The notes: generated by a model from the sequence alone, not told the origin. A stretch of DNA of 64,000 nucleotides from Pantoea sp. Cy-639 (GCF_011752525.1 NZ_VWXI01000003.1:1-64000); one strand, 5' to 3'; counted from the first letter of the stretch, positions 26,299 through 38,691 are shown. Translations and numbers: made by a program.

Positions 26299-26338
26299 AA
26301 GGCCGAAAATGGATGGCGTAAATTTACAACAATTTCTC

Positions 26339-27682
26339 TCAGAATGACGACTGAATCTTCAGCCCCGCGACCAGCGCGTTGTCCACCTGATCCACCCCAC
26401 CCGGGCTCTTGATGTACTGCAGGTTGGGCCGCACGGTCAGCCAGTTGGTGACATGGACACCGTAGTAGAGCTCGGCGTTGTACTCGGTGCGCTGCAGCGG
26501 GACGAAGCCTGGGTTGTCGTAGTCGTTGATGCCGGATTGGGCGTTAAGCAGCTCGGCACGCTTCTTCACGTCGTCATTGACGTGGATGCGGGCGATGCCG
26601 AAGCCGATGTCGTCCTTGGGCCGGGCATCGAACGCACCCTTGTAGACCAGGCCGACCTGCTGGTAGTTGTCGACCACGTTGGTCGCCTTGTCATGCACGG
26701 TGAAGTTGGCGAACAGGCTCAGGCCGCGATTGACGTCGCCGCCCTGGGCAGTGACCTGCTGCTGCGCCACCACCCACCAGCCGTGCTTGCTCGAGTGCGA
26801 CTTGAACGCCGCGCCGGTGAGCGCCTGCGGATTGCCGTTGACATCCTCGTAGACATCGTCGGCCTTGGCGGTGCTGTAGTAGTAGCCCAGCCGGTACTCG
26901 CCCGGCAGGCCGTTGACCTTCGGCGACCACACGGCCTCCACCGGCAGGATCGCGCCCTTGGTGCCGCTGCCGCTGAGCTTGAAGCCGTTGCCGGTCTCCA
27001 GGTTCGACGGGTTCTGCTCGAAGGCCCCGACCTGGACGAAGAATTCCGGGGTGATGTTGTACTTGACCCGCAGCGCCCACTGGCTGACCGGCCAGTTGTA
27101 CCAGATGCCTCCGACCCAGTTGCCGACCTGGGAGCCACAGAACGCCAGGTTCTGGAAGTCGCAGGGGAAGCTGTTGAAGTCCTCGCCTTCGCCGAAGCGG
27201 CCGAATTTCACGTCCAGGGCACCGTCGAAGTACTTCTGCTTGATCCACATCTGGGTCAGGCGCCAGGTCTGGCCCCGGCCCCAGACCTCCTGCACCGAGC
27301 TGAACTGCCCGGCACGCGGGTCGCTGATGCGGTCGTTGGACAGGTTGCGCCCACTGCGCTCGGTGATCGCCAGCTTGAACTCGGTGTCCTTCCAGCCGAG
27401 GATCTTCTCCAGGTCCAGGTGCGCGCCAAGGCCGAACTGGTCGCTATAGCGCGCGGTCTTGTCGTTGTTGTAGCCCCCCTTCAGGTTGGCGGCGGCCTCA
27501 CCGACGTAGTCGAGGGTGAAGTCGTAGCCCTTCTCCAGCAACTCGGTGCGGGTGCCGCCCCAGTCGCCAGTCATCCATTTCGACTCCGACGAAAAAGCCT
27601 CGGCGGCCTGGGCACCGCTGCTGCCGACCACGGCCAGCAACGCCAGCGAGCCCAACGTCCTGATGCGATTGCGCTGTTCCAT
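26339..27682 (-). CDS. oprB: Carbohydrate-selective porin OprB
   Basis: OprB is the outer-membrane porin through which glucose enters Pseudomonas. The 447-residue protein has a signal peptide (1-26, ending AQAAEA), then EWGGTRTELLEKGYDFTLDY-type sequence at the start of the mature barrel (here SKWMTGDWGGTRTELLEKGY), many aromatic-ended beta strands, and a C-terminal Phe (LKIQSSF) as outer-membrane proteins require. GAGGA lies nine bases before the ATG. It follows gtsD by 44 bases and belongs to the glucose-uptake operon. Confidence 0.96.
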   Translation of the reverse strand: MEQRNRIRTLGSLALLAVVGSSGAQAAEAFSSESKWMTGDWGGTRTELLEKGYDFTLDYVGEAAANLKGGYNNDKTARYSDQFGLGAHLDLEKILGWKDTEFKLAITERSGRNLSNDRISDPRAGQFSSVQEVWGRGQTWRLTQMWIKQKYFDGALDVKFGRFGEGEDFNSFPCDFQNLAFCGSQVGNWVGGIWYNWPVSQWALRVKYNITPEFFVQVGAFEQNPSNLETGNGFKLSGSGTKGAILPVEAVWSPKVNGLPGEYRLGYYYSTAKADDVYEDVNGNPQALTGAAFKSHSSKHGWWVVAQQQVTAQGGDVNRGLSLFANFTVHDKATNVVDNYQQVGLVYKGAFDARPKDDIGFGIARIHVNDDVKKRAELLNAQSGINDYDNPGFVPLQRTEYNAELYYGVHVTNWLTVRPNLQYIKSPGGVDQVDNALVAGLKIQSSF

Positions 27683-27726
27683 CCCTTTACGTCCTCATTT
27701 TTTTGTTATCAATTGTTGTAGACGAT

Positions 27727-28881
<1,155 letters not shown>

Positions 28882-28884
28882 CAC

Positions 28885-29730
28885 TTACCCCTTGACCGCG
28901 CCGGCCGTCAGCCCGCGCACGAAATACTTGCCCGCCACCACATAGACCAGCAGCGTCGGTAGCCCGGCGATCATCGCCGCGGCCATGTCGACGTTGTATT
29001 CCTTGGCCCCGGTGCTGGTGTTGACCAGGTTGTTGAGGGCCACGGTGATCGGTTGCGAATCGCCGCTGGAGAACACCACGCCGAACAGGAAGTCGTTCCA
29101 GATCTGGGTGAACTGCCAGATCAGGCAGACCATGATGATCGGCGTCGACATCGGCAGGATGATCCGCCCGAAGATGGTGAAGAACCCGGCGCCATCCAGG
29201 CGCGCGGCCTTGACCAGCGCTTCGGGGATGCTCACGTAGTAGTTGCGAAAGAACAGCGTGGTGAAAGCCAGGCCATAGACCACGTGCACCAGCACCAGGC
29301 CACCGGTGGTGCTGGCCAGGCCGAGCTTGCCGAGGGTGAACGAGGCCGGCAGCAGCACGGTCTGGAACGGCAGGAAGCAGCCGAACAGCAACAGGCCGAA
29401 GAACAGCTGCGAGCCGCGAAAGCGCCACATCGACAGCACGTAGCCGTTGAGCGCGCCGATGGCGGTGGAAATCAGCACTGCCGGCACGGTGATCAGGACC
29501 GAGTTGACGAAATAGCCGCTGACCGTGGCCCAGGCCTTGCTCCAGCCGATCGCGCTGAACTCGGCCGGCCAGCTCAGCAGGTTGCCGGTGCCGATGTCCT
29601 CGGGGGTCTTGAAGCTGGTCAGCAGCATCACCACCAGCGGCACCAGGTACAGCAGCACCGCCAGCAGCAGCACGGCGTGGATGGCGATGCGGCCGAGGCC
29701 CAGCGCCGGTTTGTCGACAAGATCAGTCAT
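28885..29730 (-). CDS. gtsC: Glucose ABC transporter permease GtsC
   Basis: An inner-membrane permease of 281 residues and six predicted helices, of the MalG type. It carries the cytoplasmic EAA loop, here EALVKAARLDGAGFFTIFGRIILP, which contacts the ATPase. Its start overlaps the gtsB stop by eight bases and gtsD follows directly, so translation is coupled through the operon. Confidence 0.95.
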   Translation of the reverse strand: MTDLVDKPALGLGRIAIHAVLLLAVLLYLVPLVVMLLTSFKTPEDIGTGNLLSWPAEFSAIGWSKAWATVSGYFVNSVLITVPAVLISTAIGALNGYVLSMWRFRGSQLFFGLLLFGCFLPFQTVLLPASFTLGKLGLASTTGGLVLVHVVYGLAFTTLFFRNYYVSIPEALVKAARLDGAGFFTIFGRIILPMSTPIIMVCLIWQFTQIWNDFLFGVVFSSGDSQPITVALNNLVNTSTGAKEYNVDMAAAMIAGLPTLLVYVVAGKYFVRGLTAGAVKG

Positions 29731-30631
29731 GGCGCTTGCCCCGCAGTTCGGAATACAGGTAAGGCACGAGGATCGCCAGGATCGCGCCGAGCATCAGGAT
29801 CGCACTGGCCGAGCCCATGCCCATCTGCCCGCGACTGAAGGTGAACGAGTACATGAACATGGCCGGCAGGTCGGATGAATAGCCCGGTCCGCCAGCGGTC
29901 ATCGCCGCCACCAGGTCGAAGCTCTTGATGGCGATGTGCGCGAGGATCATCAGCGCGCTGAAGAACACCGGACGCAGGCTGGGCAACACCACGGTCCAGT
30001 AGATGCGCGGCAGGCTGGCGCCGTCGAGCTGGGCGGCGCGGATGATCGACGGGTCGACCCCGCGCAGGCCAGCGAGGAACATCGCCATGATGAAGCCCGA
30101 GGCCTGCCACACCGCGGCGATCACCAGGCAGTAGACCACCCGGTCCGGATCGATCAGCCAGTCCAGGCGAAAGCCCTCCCACCCCCAGTCGCGCAGCAGC
30201 TTGTCCAGGCCCATGCCCGGGTTGAGCAGCCACTTCCAGGCGGTGCCGGTGACGATCATCGACAGCGCCATCGGGTACAGGTAGATGGTGCGGATGAAGC
30301 CCTCGCGACGGATGCGCTGGTCAAGCAGCACGGCGAGAAACACGCCGACGGCCAGGGTGATGGCGATGAACAGGCCGCCGAACAGCAGAAGATTCTTGCT
30401 CGCCACCCACCAGCGGTCGTTGTCCAGCAGTCGTGCGTACTGCGCCAGCCCCGCCCACTTGTAGGTAGGCAGGAAAGTCGAGGTGGTGAAGGACAGGACG
30501 AAGGTCCACAGGATATAGCCGTAGAAGCCCACCAGGACGATAAACATGCTCGGCGCCAGTACCAGTTTCGGTAGCCAGCGCTGCAGTGCGTCCAGGGGGG
30601 AAGCCCGCAGGCGGGCGGTTGTCGTGGTCAT
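29723..30631 (-). CDS. gtsB: Glucose ABC transporter permease GtsB
   Basis: A MalF-type permease of 302 residues with six predicted helices and the EAA-loop region RAAQLDGASLPRIYWTVVLP. I use the ATG at 30631 (MTTTTARLRAS). A GTG at 30658 would add nine residues but has no well-spaced ribosome site. The gene is separated from gtsA by 151 bases that hold a REP-type doublet, which may lower its expression relative to the binding protein. Confidence 0.92.
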   Translation of the reverse strand: MTTTTARLRASPLDALQRWLPKLVLAPSMFIVLVGFYGYILWTFVLSFTTSTFLPTYKWAGLAQYARLLDNDRWWVASKNLLLFGGLFIAITLAVGVFLAVLLDQRIRREGFIRTIYLYPMALSMIVTGTAWKWLLNPGMGLDKLLRDWGWEGFRLDWLIDPDRVVYCLVIAAVWQASGFIMAMFLAGLRGVDPSIIRAAQLDGASLPRIYWTVVLPSLRPVFFSALMILAHIAIKSFDLVAAMTAGGPGYSSDLPAMFMYSFTFSRGQMGMGSASAILMLGAILAILVPYLYSELRGKRHD

Positions 30632-30666
30632 GGTCGGATACCCAAAGATGATCGACACGCCCTTGC

Positions 30667-30768
30667 AGGAGCAGTCTTGTGTCGCGAAAGGGTCGCGAAG
30701 CGACCCCTGGCTGATGCCGCGATTGCCGGGGCTGCCTTGCAGCCCTTTCGCGACACAAGGCCGCTCCT
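30667..30768. repeat. REP doublet inside the gts operon
   Basis: Two REP units face each other: outer arms AGGAGC / GCTCCT and a perfect 17-bp pair CTTGTGTCGCGAAAGGG / CCCTTTCGCGACACAAG (30676-30692 with 30743-30759). Each unit contains its own hairpin, GGGTCGC-GAA-GCGACCC at 30690-30706 and GGGCTGC-CTT-GCAGCCC at 30729-30745. The doublet lies between the binding-protein gene and the permease genes. Confidence 0.92.
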
Positions 30769-30782
30769 ACACGGGCGTCGGC

Positions 30783-32072
30783 TTACTTGGCAGCGTTGAT
30801 GGCGGCGTAGAGCTTCTTCGCCGCATCGGCAGGGTCGGCCTTGGGATCGTTGATGTAGTTGGTCACCACATCGAAGAACGCGCCCTGCACCGCCAGGCTG
30901 GTGGCCATGTTGTGCGCCATGCTCGGCTGCAGGCCGCCGTTCTTCGCATCGGCCAGGAAGTCCTTGGCCGCCGTCTGGGCACAGCTGTCGAAGCCGTACT
31001 TGCCCATGTCGGCGAGCATGTCGTTGCGGACCGGGATCGAGCCCTTGTTGATGCTGAAGAGCTTCTGGAAGTCCTCGCCCAGCACCTTGCGCGCGATATC
31101 CTGCTGGCCGGCTGCGGTGCCCTTGTCCTTCTGCTTGAACACCACCAGCGAGTCGATGTTGTAGAGGAAGGCCTTGTCGGTGCCGGGGAACGGCACGCAC
31201 TGGTAGTCCTTGCCGGCGGTCTTCTTCGCCAGGGTCCATTCGCTCTTGGCCCAGTCGCCCATGATCTGCATGCCGGCCTTGCCGTTGATGACCTTGGCCG
31301 CCTCCAGGTTCCAGTCCTGGCCCTTGCCGTCCGGGTCCATGTAGGTGGCGACGCGCTTGAGCTCGGTGAGGGCCTTGACCATCTCGGGGCCGGTCAGGGC
31401 TTTTTCGTCAAGATCGACCAGGGCCTTCTTGTAACCCTCGGCGCCCATGACCGAGAGCACCACGCTTTCGAACACGGTGCTGTCCTGCCAAGGCTGGCCA
31501 CCGTGGGCCAGCGGGATGAAGCCGGCAGCCTTGAGCTTGTCGGCGGCGGCGTAGAATTCGTCGAGGGTGGTCGGGGCCTTGTCGATGCCAGCCTTCCTGA
31601 ACACCTCCGGGTTGATCCACAGCCAGTTGATGCGGTGGATGTTGACCGGCACGGCCACATAGTCACCGTCGTACTTCACGGTGTCGGCCACCTTCTTGTC
31701 GAGCAGGTTGTCCCACTGCTCGTCCTTGGCCACGCCCTTGAGCACGTCGGGATCGAGCAGCCCGGTGGCGGCCCAGTCCTGGATATCCGGCCCCTTGATC
31801 TGCGCCACGCCCGGCGGGTTGCCGGCCACCGCGCGGCTCTTGAGCACGGTCATGGCGGTAGCGCCACCGCCACCGGCCACCGCGCCGTCCTTCCAGGTGA
31901 AGCCATCTTTCTCGACCTGGGCCTTGAGCACATCCACTGCGGCCTTTTCACCCCCCGACGTCCACCAGTGGACGACTTCCACGCTGCCTTTGCTGTCGGC
32001 GGCCTGGGTACTCAGGGAGAACAGGGAGGCGAGGGAAATCGCGGCGGCGAGACGAAGCATCGAAGAGTTCAT
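30783..32072 (-). CDS. gtsA: Glucose ABC transporter periplasmic binding protein GtsA
   Basis: A family-1 extracellular solute-binding protein (428 residues), exported by a signal peptide (1-25, cut near STQAADS) and free in the periplasm, as there is no lipobox Cys. The mature start [21 protein letters not shown] is typical of sugar-binding proteins. I chose the ATG at 32072 ([11 protein letters not shown]) with AAAGG upstream. It heads the gtsABCD-oprB genes and captures glucose for GtsBCD. A motif shared with the upstream isomerase gene lies at 32171-32190. Confidence 0.95.
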   Translation of the reverse strand: MNSSMLRLAAAISLASLFSLSTQAADSKGSVEVVHWWTSGGEKAAVDVLKAQVEKDGFTWKDGAVAGGGGATAMTVLKSRAVAGNPPGVAQIKGPDIQDWAATGLLDPDVLKGVAKDEQWDNLLDKKVADTVKYDGDYVAVPVNIHRINWLWINPEVFRKAGIDKAPTTLDEFYAAADKLKAAGFIPLAHGGQPWQDSTVFESVVLSVMGAEGYKKALVDLDEKALTGPEMVKALTELKRVATYMDPDGKGQDWNLEAAKVINGKAGMQIMGDWAKSEWTLAKKTAGKDYQCVPFPGTDKAFLYNIDSLVVFKQKDKGTAAGQQDIARKVLGEDFQKLFSINKGSIPVRNDMLADMGKYGFDSCAQTAAKDFLADAKNGGLQPSMAHNMATSLAVQGAFFDVVTNYINDPKADPADAAKKLYAAINAAK

Positions 32073-32170
32073 GCGAATACCTTTCTTGTTGTTATGCGTG
32101 GCAAGACGAAGCCTGCGTTGCATCGAGTGTAAGGAGCGCACCGCCGTCACCAGGTAACGAACGGATGGGC

Positions 32171-32190
32171 AATTGTCATCGGTTGGTTAC
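32171..32190. promoter_or_regulatory. Candidate GltR operator upstream of gtsA
   Basis: AATTGTCATCGGTTGGTTAC, identical at 15 of 20 positions to the element at 33476-33495 and in the same orientation. A related GTCACCAGGTAAC lies at 32146-32158, closer to gtsA. The element overlaps the stop codon of the isomerase gene. The link to the response regulator GltR encoded nearby is inferred. Confidence 0.45.
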
Positions 32191-33404
32191 ATGGCCAGGG
32201 CGCTGGCCAGGCTTGGCGCCAGCGGCAGGCCTGGCAGCAGCAAGGCCTGGAGGGCGTGATAGAGGTCAGGCTTGCCGCTCCAGATGCGTGCGCTGGGCTG
32301 GTTGTGCATGTCGAGCTCGTGGTGCCAACTGCCGTGGACCGGGTCGATGAAATGCTCGCCGATGAACTCCCAGAAGCAGCGATACCAGCGCTCGTAGCCA
32401 GCCTCGCCGGTACGCCGGAGCAAGGCCGCGGCAGTGGCGCTGGCCTCGGCATGGACCCAGTGCAGGCGCTCACGCACCAGCGGGCGGTCATCCCAGTCGA
32501 GGGTGTAGACCAGGCCAGGCGCGCCATCGACATGCCAGGCATGTCGGCACGCGCTGTCGAACAGCCCCCTGGCGGCCGGCAGCAGGCCTGCCGGCGTACT
32601 CAGGCCGATGCGTTGCAGGGCGGCCTCCAGGTGCAGCACCAGGCGTGCCCATTCGAAAGCGTGGCCGGGGGTGGTGCCATAGGGGCGAAAACCGTCGGCG
32701 GGGTTGTCCTGGTTGTAATCCGGCAGCGCCTGCCAAACCGGGTCAAAGTGCTCGACGACCCTGAACCCCTTGGGGGCGGCCTGATTGAGGATGAGTCGCT
32801 CGACGATCCGCAGCGCGCGCGTCAACCAGCGCGGGTCGCCCGTCACGTCCGCCAGGGCGAGAAAGGCCTCGACAGCGTGCATGTTGCTGTTGGCGCCGCG
32901 ATAGGCCTCGGTGTGCTGCCAGTCGCGACTGAAAGACTCGTGCAAGGCGCCCTGCTCCTCGCTCCAGAAATATCCCTCGATGATCCCGATCGCGTCCTGC
33001 AACAGGCCCTGCGCCGAGTCGATGCCCGCCACCTGCGCCGAGCTGGCGGCCAGGGCGACGAAGGCATGCAGGTAGGCCGCCTTGCCAGCATCGCCATGCC
33101 CTTCGGGGCGGGCGAACCACCCTCCATGCCGTGCATCGCGCAGCGGCCCCCGCAGGGCGGCGACACCATGCTCGGCCAGGCTGCGGTAGCCAGGCAGGCC
33201 CAGCAGGTGGGCCAGGGCGAAGCAATGGGTCATGCGCGCGGTGTTCAGGGTTTCGGCGAGGGCGCCTCGGGGCAGGCGCCCCTGATCGTCAAGGCTGCCG
33301 AACCCGTCGGGCAGGCGCGCGGCCCGGGCGAAGGCGAGCAGGCGACGGGCCTCACTGGCGAGCCAGGCCTGATGGGCGAGGGAATCGAGCCAGCGGTGGG
33401 TCAT
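32187..33404 (-). CDS. AGE-family sugar isomerase/epimerase
   Basis: A 405-residue (alpha/alpha)6-barrel protein of the N-acylglucosamine 2-epimerase / mannose isomerase family. It shows MTHCFALAHLLGLPGYRSLAEHG, conserved HGGWFARPEG, and HAEASATAAALLRRTG with catalytic-type His. Members interconvert aldoses and ketoses (mannose/fructose) or epimerise at C2. The neighbouring glucose uptake genes suggest a free-hexose substrate. The ATG at 33404 has AAGGA eight bases upstream, better spaced than the ATG at 33411-33413. It precedes gtsA by 114 bases on the same strand. Confidence 0.85.
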   Translation of the reverse strand: MTHRWLDSLAHQAWLASEARRLLAFARAARLPDGFGSLDDQGRLPRGALAETLNTARMTHCFALAHLLGLPGYRSLAEHGVAALRGPLRDARHGGWFARPEGHGDAGKAAYLHAFVALAASSAQVAGIDSAQGLLQDAIGIIEGYFWSEEQGALHESFSRDWQHTEAYRGANSNMHAVEAFLALADVTGDPRWLTRALRIVERLILNQAAPKGFRVVEHFDPVWQALPDYNQDNPADGFRPYGTTPGHAFEWARLVLHLEAALQRIGLSTPAGLLPAARGLFDSACRHAWHVDGAPGLVYTLDWDDRPLVRERLHWVHAEASATAAALLRRTGEAGYERWYRCFWEFIGEHFIDPVHGSWHHELDMHNQPSARIWSGKPDLYHALQALLLPGLPLAPSLASALAM

Positions 33405-33475
33405 GGGCGTCATCCTTGTTGTTGTCAGCCGATTCTAGCCAGCCATCCGGGCGGGCATGTCACGAAGGCCGGCAT

Positions 33476-33495
33476 AATTGTCACCACTGGGTGAC
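33476..33495. promoter_or_regulatory. Candidate GltR operator upstream of the isomerase gene
   Basis: AATTGTCACCACTGGGTGAC, containing the perfect inverted repeat GTCACC-ACTG-GGTGAC (33480-33495). It is shared with the gtsA upstream element at 32171-32190. It sits in the 140-base gap between gtrS and the isomerase gene, where the glucose-uptake promoter is expected. Confidence 0.5.
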
Positions 33496-33544
33496 TTAAC
33501 TCCCCCTGTAGGAGCGGCCTGGTGTCACGCCTGCCAGAGGCGCT

Positions 33545-34999
33545 TCACTCGATGCTACGTGGCAGGTACAGGGTCACCCGCAATCCGCCCTCACGCAGGT
33601 TCAGCAGACTCACCTCGCCGCCATGGCTATGGGCGATGTTACGCGCGATCCCCAACCCCAGCCCGTACCCCTGCTGCTGCCCGGCCAAGCGAAAATGCGG
33701 CTCGAACACCTGCTCCAGGCGTTGCGCCGGCACCCCAGGCCCACGGTCGTCGACCTGCAGGACAAAACTCTCGGCGCTGTCGAGAATCCGCAGGTGCGCC
33801 CGCTCGCCGTACTTGATGGCGTTGTCCACCAGGTTGCCGATGCAACGGCGCAGCGCCAGCGACTTGCCCGGGTAAGGCGCCAGCGCCCGCCCCTCGACGC
33901 TGACGCGGCCGTCGCCCAGGTAGGGCTCGGCGAGAATTTCCAGGACCTGGTTGAGGTCGACCGGCTCGATGTTCTCGTGGATGTCGGTGTCTTTCACGCA
34001 CTGCAAGGCGCCCTTGACCAGCAGTTCCAGCTCGTCGAGGTCACGGCTGAACCTGGCCTGCAACGCCTCGTCCTCGAGCAGTTCGACCCGCAGGCGCAAG
34101 CGCGTGATGGGGGTGCGCAGGTCATGGGACACCGCGCTGAACAACTGGGCGCGTTCGGTCAGGTAGCGGCTGATGCGCTCACGCATGCTGTTGAACGCTC
34201 GCCCTACCTCCACCACCTCGCTGCCACCGCCTTCGGCCACCGGCGCCACATCGGCCCCCAGCGACATCTCCCGCGCCGCCCGCGCCAGGCGCTTGAGCGG
34301 TCGGCTCTGCCAATGCACCAGCAGCCCGATGAACAACAGCAGCATGACCGTGGTCAGCGCGATGAAGCCGATCTGCTGGCGCGGCAGGCGCTCGGCCTCG
34401 AGGCTGGTGTAAGGCTCGGGCAGCAACGAAGCGATGTACAGCCACTCGCCTTCGTCCAGGCGGATCTGGGTCACCAGCACCGGCGGCTTGAGTGGCTCCA
34501 GGGTCAGCGAATAGTGCGCCCACGAGCGCGGCAGTTCGTCGAGTTTCAGGCCGCTGTTGAAGATGCGCAGCTCGTCCGGGTGGACGAAGGCGACGGAGAT
34601 CTCCATCTGTGCGCCGAGGCGTTCGTGCAGCACCTGCTGGAACACCTCGATCACCGCCTGCTTGCGCGGGGTCACCGGCAGCACCGGCATGTCCAATGGC
34701 TTGACGTTGAGCGAGACGAAGAAGCGCGTGCCGCCCATGCTGCGCAGTTGGTCGAGGACCATCGGCCGGTAGGCCACCGGCAACGAGCGGAAGTAGCTGA
34801 CGCTGGCGCTCATCGAATGGGCCAGGCTGCTGGCACTGGCGCGCAGGCCCTGCAGTTGGCTGGCGCGCAACTGCGCCACCCAGATCAGGCTCGACAGCCC
34901 CTGGGCCAGCACCACCACCAGCAGGGTCAGCAGCAGCATGCGCCCCAGCAGCGAACGCGGCAGCAGGCGCCAGCGCCGTTCGCTAGGCCGGGCAGACAT
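33545..34999 (-). CDS. gtrS: Sensor histidine kinase GtrS
   Basis: An inner-membrane histidine kinase of 484 residues. TM1 is about 18-42, a periplasmic sensor domain about 43-208, TM2 about 209-230, then HAMP and the kinase core with phospho-acceptor His292 in AVSHDLRTPITR, N box LVDNAIKYG, and G boxes DRGPGVP and GYGLGLGIA. In Pseudomonas, GtrS with GltR senses glucose-derived acids (2-ketogluconate, 6-phosphogluconate) and controls glucose uptake genes. The gene overlaps gltR by 17 bases and lies in edd-glk-gltR-gtrS, upstream of the isomerase-gts operon. Confidence 0.94.
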   Translation of the reverse strand: MSARPSERRWRLLPRSLLGRMLLLTLLVVVLAQGLSSLIWVAQLRASQLQGLRASASSLAHSMSASVSYFRSLPVAYRPMVLDQLRSMGGTRFFVSLNVKPLDMPVLPVTPRKQAVIEVFQQVLHERLGAQMEISVAFVHPDELRIFNSGLKLDELPRSWAHYSLTLEPLKPPVLVTQIRLDEGEWLYIASLLPEPYTSLEAERLPRQQIGFIALTTVMLLLFIGLLVHWQSRPLKRLARAAREMSLGADVAPVAEGGGSEVVEVGRAFNSMRERISRYLTERAQLFSAVSHDLRTPITRLRLRVELLEDEALQARFSRDLDELELLVKGALQCVKDTDIHENIEPVDLNQVLEILAEPYLGDGRVSVEGRALAPYPGKSLALRRCIGNLVDNAIKYGERAHLRILDSAESFVLQVDDRGPGVPAQRLEQVFEPHFRLAGQQQGYGLGLGIARNIAHSHGGEVSLLNLREGGLRVTLYLPRSIE

Positions 35000-35705
35000 G
35001 GGCCGCCAGCAGGTAGCCGCTGCCCCGCACGGTGCGGATCAGCCGTGGCGGCTTGTCGGTGTCGCGCAGGCGCTGGCGCAGGCGGCTGACCGCCATGTCG
35101 ACGATGCGGTCCAGCGGCATCGGCTCACGCCCCCGGGTGGCATTGCCGATGGTATCGCGGTCGAGGATCTGCTGTGGCTTGTCGAGGAACAGCTTGAGCA
35201 AGGCGAAGTCGGCGCCCGAAAGGATCACCTCCTCGCCGTCGCGGTGGAACAGGCGGTGACTGACCGTGTCCAGGCGCCAGTCATCGAAGGCCAGTACGGC
35301 ACTGGCCGGCGCCGCCTGGCCGAATTCGGCGCGACGCAGCAGGGCCTTGATCCGCGCCTGCAGTTCACGGGGACTGAACGGCTTGCCCAGATAGTCGTCG
35401 GCGCCCAGCTCCAGGCCGATGACCCGATCGGCTTCGTCCGAGCTGGCGGTGAGCATGATGATCGGCACCCGCGCCTGGCGCGGATGCTGACGCACCCAAC
35501 GGCACAAGCTGAAGCCGTCCTCGTCGGGCAGCATCACATCGAGGATCACCAGGTCGTAGGAAGTGGCGTCCAGGGCACGGCGAAAACCCTGGCCGTCAGG
35601 TTCGGCGTGCACGTGCAGGCCGCAGCGGGCAAGGTAGGTCTGCAACAGTTCGCGGATGTCCTGGTCGTCGTCGACCATCAGGATCGATTTGCCGGCAGTG
35701 CTCAC
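34983..35705 (-). CDS. gltR: OmpR-type response regulator GltR
   Basis: A two-component regulator of 240 residues. The receiver domain has phospho-acceptor Asp56 in VILDVMLPDEDG and conserved Lys108 in LGKPFSP; a winged-helix DNA-binding domain follows. I chose the GTG at 35705 (start STAGKSILMVDDD), which has GAGGA nine bases upstream; the longer open frame has no family similarity. Partner of GtrS, controlling the glucose uptake genes. It lies 68 bases after glk and overlaps gtrS. Confidence 0.94.
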   Translation of the reverse strand: MSTAGKSILMVDDDQDIRELLQTYLARCGLHVHAEPDGQGFRRALDATSYDLVILDVMLPDEDGFSLCRWVRQHPRQARVPIIMLTASSDEADRVIGLELGADDYLGKPFSPRELQARIKALLRRAEFGQAAPASAVLAFDDWRLDTVSHRLFHRDGEEVILSGADFALLKLFLDKPQQILDRDTIGNATRGREPMPLDRIVDMAVSRLRQRLRDTDKPPRLIRTVRGSGYLLAAHVCPA

Positions 35706-35773
35706 AATGGTCAGTCCTCTTCGATAAAGCAGGTCTTGCTGCCTGCTGTGCATTCCCGTGGGAGCGATGTCGA

Positions 35774-36726
35774 TCAATACTCCTGTGACTGCTGCAAAGC
35801 CACCCCGGCTCCCAGCAACCCGGAAAATTCCGCCGTCACCAGCCATACCGGCACCCCAGCGAAGTAACCGCTCATGCACCCCTTGTCGGCGAAGCTCGCG
35901 GCAAAACCGCTGCGCAGGAACAGTTCGGCAAAGCGCGGGATCACGCCTCCGACAATGTAGACCCCGCCCCGCGCGCCCAGGGTCAGCACGGCGTTGCCTG
36001 CCACCCGCCCGAGGAAGCGGCTGAACTGCTCGACCACCGCCAGCGCCCGCGGCTCACCGCCCAGCGCGGCATCGGTGATCTGCGCCGGACTCTTGTGCCT
36101 GGGGGTGTCGCCATCCAGCGCGCACATGGCCTGGTACAAGCGCACCAGGCCACCACCGCTGAGCACGGTTTCGGCACTGACATGGCCGATCTGCCGATGG
36201 ATCTGCTGGTGGATCGCCGCCTCGCGAGCGTTGCCCACCGGCAGGTCGACATGCCCGCCTTCCCCCGGCAACGCATGCCAGTGCTCGCCCAGGCGCAGCA
36301 GGCTGCCGACCCCGAGGCCAGTGCCCGGGCCGATCACCAGTGCCGGGCGCGTCGGGTCGGCTCTACCTGCGCACACTTCGCGACACTCGCCCTGGCCCAG
36401 GCGGGTCATGCCCAGGGCCATGGCGGTGAAATCGTTGATCAGCAGCAGGCGCTCGACCTGCAACGTCTGGCAGAACGCCGTGCGGCTCAGCCGCCAGTGG
36501 CTGTTGGTGAAGCGGAAGTCATCGCCATCCACCGGCCCGGCCACCGCCAGGCACACCGCCGCCAAGTCGCCACGGGCCAGGCCCTGGTCGGCCAGGTAGG
36601 CCTCGATGGCCTGCTCGGGGCTGCTGTAGTCGGCGGTGGCGAATACCTGCACGGCCTGCAACGCGTTGTCGCGCCACAGCGCCAGGCGCGCATTGGTGCC
36701 ACCGATGTCGCCTACCAGCAAGGCCT

Positions 36727-36730
<4 letters not shown>
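35774..36730 (-). CDS. glk: Glucokinase
   Basis: Glk phosphorylates cytosolic glucose with ATP to glucose-6-phosphate, the substrate of Zwf. The 318-residue protein belongs to the bacterial Glk family: N-terminal ATP motif [26 protein letters not shown], and [11 protein letters not shown]. The ATG overlaps the edd stop by four bases (ATGA), so translation is coupled to edd. It belongs to edd-glk-gltR-gtrS. Confidence 0.96.
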
Positions 36731-38553
<1,823 letters not shown>

Positions 38554-38676
38554 GTACTGGACTCCAGGCTAACTGTAGGGGCGGTTTTACCGGGCGTTTT
38601 GCCTCCAAACGATTGCGACCTAGGCTTGAAGTGAAGATGCCCAGCGCGTTCGTGAAGCGGCCTGCCCGACCACTCG

Positions 38677-38691
38677 TTGTAGATTTAACAA
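38677..38691. promoter_or_regulatory. HexR-like operator (edd/gap)
   Basis: TTGTAGATTTAACAA, an exact TTGT-N7-ACAA palindrome of the type HexR recognises, in the edd-gap divergent region. A looser TTGT-N10-ACAA copy lies at 38739-38756, nearer gap. Confidence 0.75.

Noticed and set aside
34983..35879. A 298-residue GltR with an N-terminal extension.
   Set aside because: The extension lies in the glk-gltR spacer and glk 3' end, with no family similarity; the GTG at 35705 has a good ribosome site.
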